A DNA stretch of 64,000 nucleotides from Belliella filtrata (GTDB lineage Bacteria; Bacteroidota; Bacteroidia; Cytophagales; Cyclobacteriaceae), in the NCBI RefSeq assembly GCF_022549775.1, contig NZ_JAKZGP010000006.1, positions 48,938 to 112,937 of the forward strand, written 5' to 3'. The position numbers and the translations under genes are program-made. How positions within the stretch are numbered: position 1 is the first letter of the stretch; every line of letters begins with the position of its first letter. Positions 62,186-64,000 of the stretch are shown here, piece after piece. The notes under the pieces are model-generated. The model was not told where the DNA came from. It did no database searches and was given only the letters and a program-made list of their open reading frames with translations.

Positions 62186-63747
62186 TGCATCTTAACTATC
62201 ATTTCTTAAAATTTCTTTGCCCTGCTATTGAAAACAAGTTGATAGGCTTTGAAATTTCCACCTGTTTTTCACAAAATAAAGATGAACTCATCATCGGTTG
62301 TACCTTAGGTGATCAAGAATCATACATAAGAGCAAACTTTCTCCCTAGCATTTCTTGTCTCTCTTTCCCAGATGAATTCAAAAGAGGAAAGAAAAATACT
62401 GTCTCACTCTTCCCTGAGTTGATTGGACAGACTATTTTAAGCTTTGAACTTATTCAATTTGAAAGAGCCTTCAAAGTTCACCTATCATCAGGTGACACCC
62501 TACTTTTCAAACTTCATGGCACACGTAGCAATATGCTATACTTCCCTAGTGGACAAAACACACCTTCCAAACTCTCGAGAAATGAACTTAAAGACGATTA
62601 TCAGATTACTTTAGATTCTTTGTCAAAAGACCTCGAGCTCAGTTATGACAACTTCATCCTCCATGAGGGAAATGCTTCGAGATTTATTCCAACGCTTGGT
62701 AAAGTTCCTCGTGAATGGCTAAAATCACATGGTTATATTGAAGCTAGCATCTCAGAGAAATGGTCTTTGATGCAGACATTATTAGATATGTTGGAATCTC
62801 CCCTCTTCTCGATAGTCAGAAACCATGATGGGCATTATCTAACCCTCCTACCCTCTGAACAACCTGTATTTACCTCTGCGGACCCCATAGCTTCATGCAA
62901 TGAGCTTTTCAAGTATTTGGTGGTCGTACAGGCATTTGAAAAAGAAAAAAATCACTGGATAAAATATTTCGAAGACATTTCAAAAAAATCCAGAGCTTAC
63001 ATCCACAAGACAGAAGAAAAACTGAATTTGCTAGAAAATGAAACATCTCCATCTCAAATTGCTGATGTGATTATGGCAAACCTCCATCAAATCCCTAAGG
63101 GTATCGAGTCTGTTGAGCTGTTTAATTTTTATACGCAAAGGGATCAAACGATCAAGCTTAAGAGAGGAGTATCTCCTCAAAAGTCCGCAGAAAACCTATA
63201 CCGAAAATCAAAAAACAGAAAAATAGAACTTGACCAACTCTATCAAAACTTAAGTGATAAAGAAGCTTTGTTAGAGGATGTTCAATATAAGCTTAATGAG
63301 CTCAGAGAGATTTTGAACTTTAAAGAATTAAGGGCTTTTCTCAAAGACCACAACCTAATCAACCAGCAAAAAGAAAAACAAGAGCAAACACCATTTAAAC
63401 GTTTCGAAATCGAAGGATTTGAAGTATTGGTGGGCAAATCTGCAAAGGCAAATGATGAAATGCTCAGGTATTTTGCATGGAAAGAAGACCTATGGCTTCA
63501 CGCCAAAGATGTATCGGGCTCCCATGTGATCATAAAATACAAGTCTGGACTTAATATTCCAAAACCCGTATTAGAGCGAGCTGCCGAGCTTGCTGCATAC
63601 TATTCTAAAAGTAAAAATGATTCTTTGGCATCAGTAATGTATACTCCAGTAAAATTTGTCCGAAAAGTAAAAGGCTCAGCTCCTGGAGCAGTGATGGTAG
63701 ATAGAGAACAGGTCATCATGGTAACACCTTCAGGGCCTAGAGATTGA
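62185..63747 (+). CDS. NFACT-family protein, RqcH/Rqc2-like
   Basis: 520 aa. NFACT-N domain (about 1-180), helical coiled-coil arms (about 270-400, lysine-rich) and the NFACT-R domain (about 408-515: FEVLVGKSAKANDEMLRYFAWKEDLWLHAKDVSGSHVIIKY, split around residue 440). RqcH binds stalled 60S/50S-tRNA complexes and adds alanine tails. In Bacillus RqcH an Asp97-Arg98 pair is needed for tRNA recruitment; the matching place here seems to be Glu93-Arg94 (QFERAFKV), a conservative change. It is the last gene of the five-gene run. Confidence 0.9.
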   Translation: MHLNYHFLKFLCPAIENKLIGFEISTCFSQNKDELIIGCTLGDQESYIRANFLPSISCLSFPDEFKRGKKNTVSLFPELIGQTILSFELIQFERAFKVHLSSGDTLLFKLHGTRSNMLYFPSGQNTPSKLSRNELKDDYQITLDSLSKDLELSYDNFILHEGNASRFIPTLGKVPREWLKSHGYIEASISEKWSLMQTLLDMLESPLFSIVRNHDGHYLTLLPSEQPVFTSADPIASCNELFKYLVVVQAFEKEKNHWIKYFEDISKKSRAYIHKTEEKLNLLENETSPSQIADVIMANLHQIPKGIESVELFNFYTQRDQTIKLKRGVSPQKSAENLYRKSKNRKIELDQLYQNLSDKEALLEDVQYKLNELREILNFKELRAFLKDHNLINQQKEKQEQTPFKRFEIEGFEVLVGKSAKANDEMLRYFAWKEDLWLHAKDVSGSHVIIKYKSGLNIPKPVLERAAELAAYYSKSKNDSLASVMYTPVKFVRKVKGSAPGAVMVDREQVIMVTPSGPRD

Positions 63748-63878
63748 TAAAATAATAATCAGCTTAAAAATTTTTAAAAGTAAAAAGTCAATTTTAATCA
63801 AAAGCAGCTTCATTTTTCAATCCATTTCAAGATAATTTAAAAAGTTGATATTTTTGAATTGATCTAACTCAAATGTAA

Positions 63879-64000
63879 CTACTCAGGTTGTAAATTAGCT
63901 ATATGATTTAGATTTTCTAAGATATTTCCCGAACGTTTGATCAGGGTATCCACGACGGATCTTATAACACAGAAGTTTTCAGCTCCATTGTTGGATTTGA
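63879..64000 (-). CDS. 3' end of an IS66-like transposase, cut by window edge
   Basis: The last 40 codons on the minus strand read KSNNGAENFCVIRSVVDTL then IKRSGNILENLNHIANLQPE and a TAG stop at 63879. This resembles the C-terminus of IS66-group transposases, in which a (V)SG-FKS-GA-FA-IRS-IDT pattern follows the last catalytic residue. It suggests an insertion sequence just beyond the window. The 131 bases between it and the NFACT stop are AT-rich and should contain the IS end, but I cannot locate a terminal repeat without the other end. Confidence 0.55.
   Translation of the reverse strand, partial: KSNNGAENFCVIRSVVDTLIKRSGNILENLNHIANLQPE

Noticed and set aside
1..64000. tRNA, rRNA or riboswitch genes
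   Set aside because: I looked for T-loop-like GGTTCGAATC patterns, CCA ends and conserved rRNA stretches in the gaps and found none; gaps are short and AT-rich.

Overview
The window comes from a low-GC member of the Bacteroidota, most likely order Cytophagales and close to Cyclobacteriaceae/Algoriphagus-type marine bacteria; the genus is inference. The evidence is a SusC/SusD locus with its own ECF sigma factor and FecR anti-sigma factor, many lipoproteins with Bacteroidota-style signal peptides, carboxypeptidase-like regulatory domains fused to outer-membrane barrels, few Shine-Dalgarno sites, and a strong set of cation pumps (membrane pyrophosphatase, complete Mrp antiporter, K+/H+ antiporter, K+ channel). 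No rRNA, tRNA or CRISPR was seen.

Layout. 1-10070 (minus): a polysaccharide utilization locus in the order sigma factor, FecR, SusC, SusD, LamG lipoprotein, GH144-type glucanase, and the start of another lipoprotein cut by the window edge; beta-1,2-glucan is the inferred substrate. 10.5-24.9 kb: housekeeping and envelope genes (YfcC-type carrier, patatin, Tat-exported aminotransferase-like protein, two acetyltransferases, TonB-receptor-like barrel, NlpE-like lipoprotein, GH10-like lipoprotein, glutamate dehydrogenase). 24.9-25.9 kb: a gene-free kilobase with a duplicated terminator, a decayed AAA+ ATPase remnant and a 127-bp palindromic element. 25.9-29.8 kb: K+-dependent-type pyrophosphatase and two small proteins. 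29.9-36.4 kb: TRAP transporter, KDPG aldolase, KDG kinase and, divergently, altronate dehydratase, with a LacI-type palindrome between kinase and dehydratase; together they import an acid sugar and turn altronate into pyruvate and glyceraldehyde 3-phosphate. 36.4-45.6 kb: M48 and S10 peptidases, K+ channel, K+/H+ antiporter, PEP carboxylase. 45.9-51.6 kb: the mnhABCDEFG operon, followed at once by the second copy of the 127-bp element. 51.7-57.3 kb: exo/endonuclease-fold membrane protein, tricorn-like protease, response regulator and a broken ssb gene. 57.7-63.7 kb: phosphofructokinase, miaA, and a compact five-gene run (REC-Hpt, REC, small protein, metallo-beta-lactamase-fold hydrolase, NFACT/RqcH-like). 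The last 122 bases hold the 3' end of an IS66-like transposase.

The most noteworthy unexplained structure is the pair of 127-bp elements (25733-25859 and 51568-51694). They are equal in length, align without gaps at about 77 percent identity by hand count, have inverted ends, and are each flanked in exact register by a 7-bp direct repeat (7/7 and 6/7). This looks like an undescribed non-autonomous mobile element (MITE) that landed just behind two ion-pump genes. Other second-look items are the ATPase remnant between duplicated terminators, the triply broken ssb, and the Tat-targeted aminotransferase.
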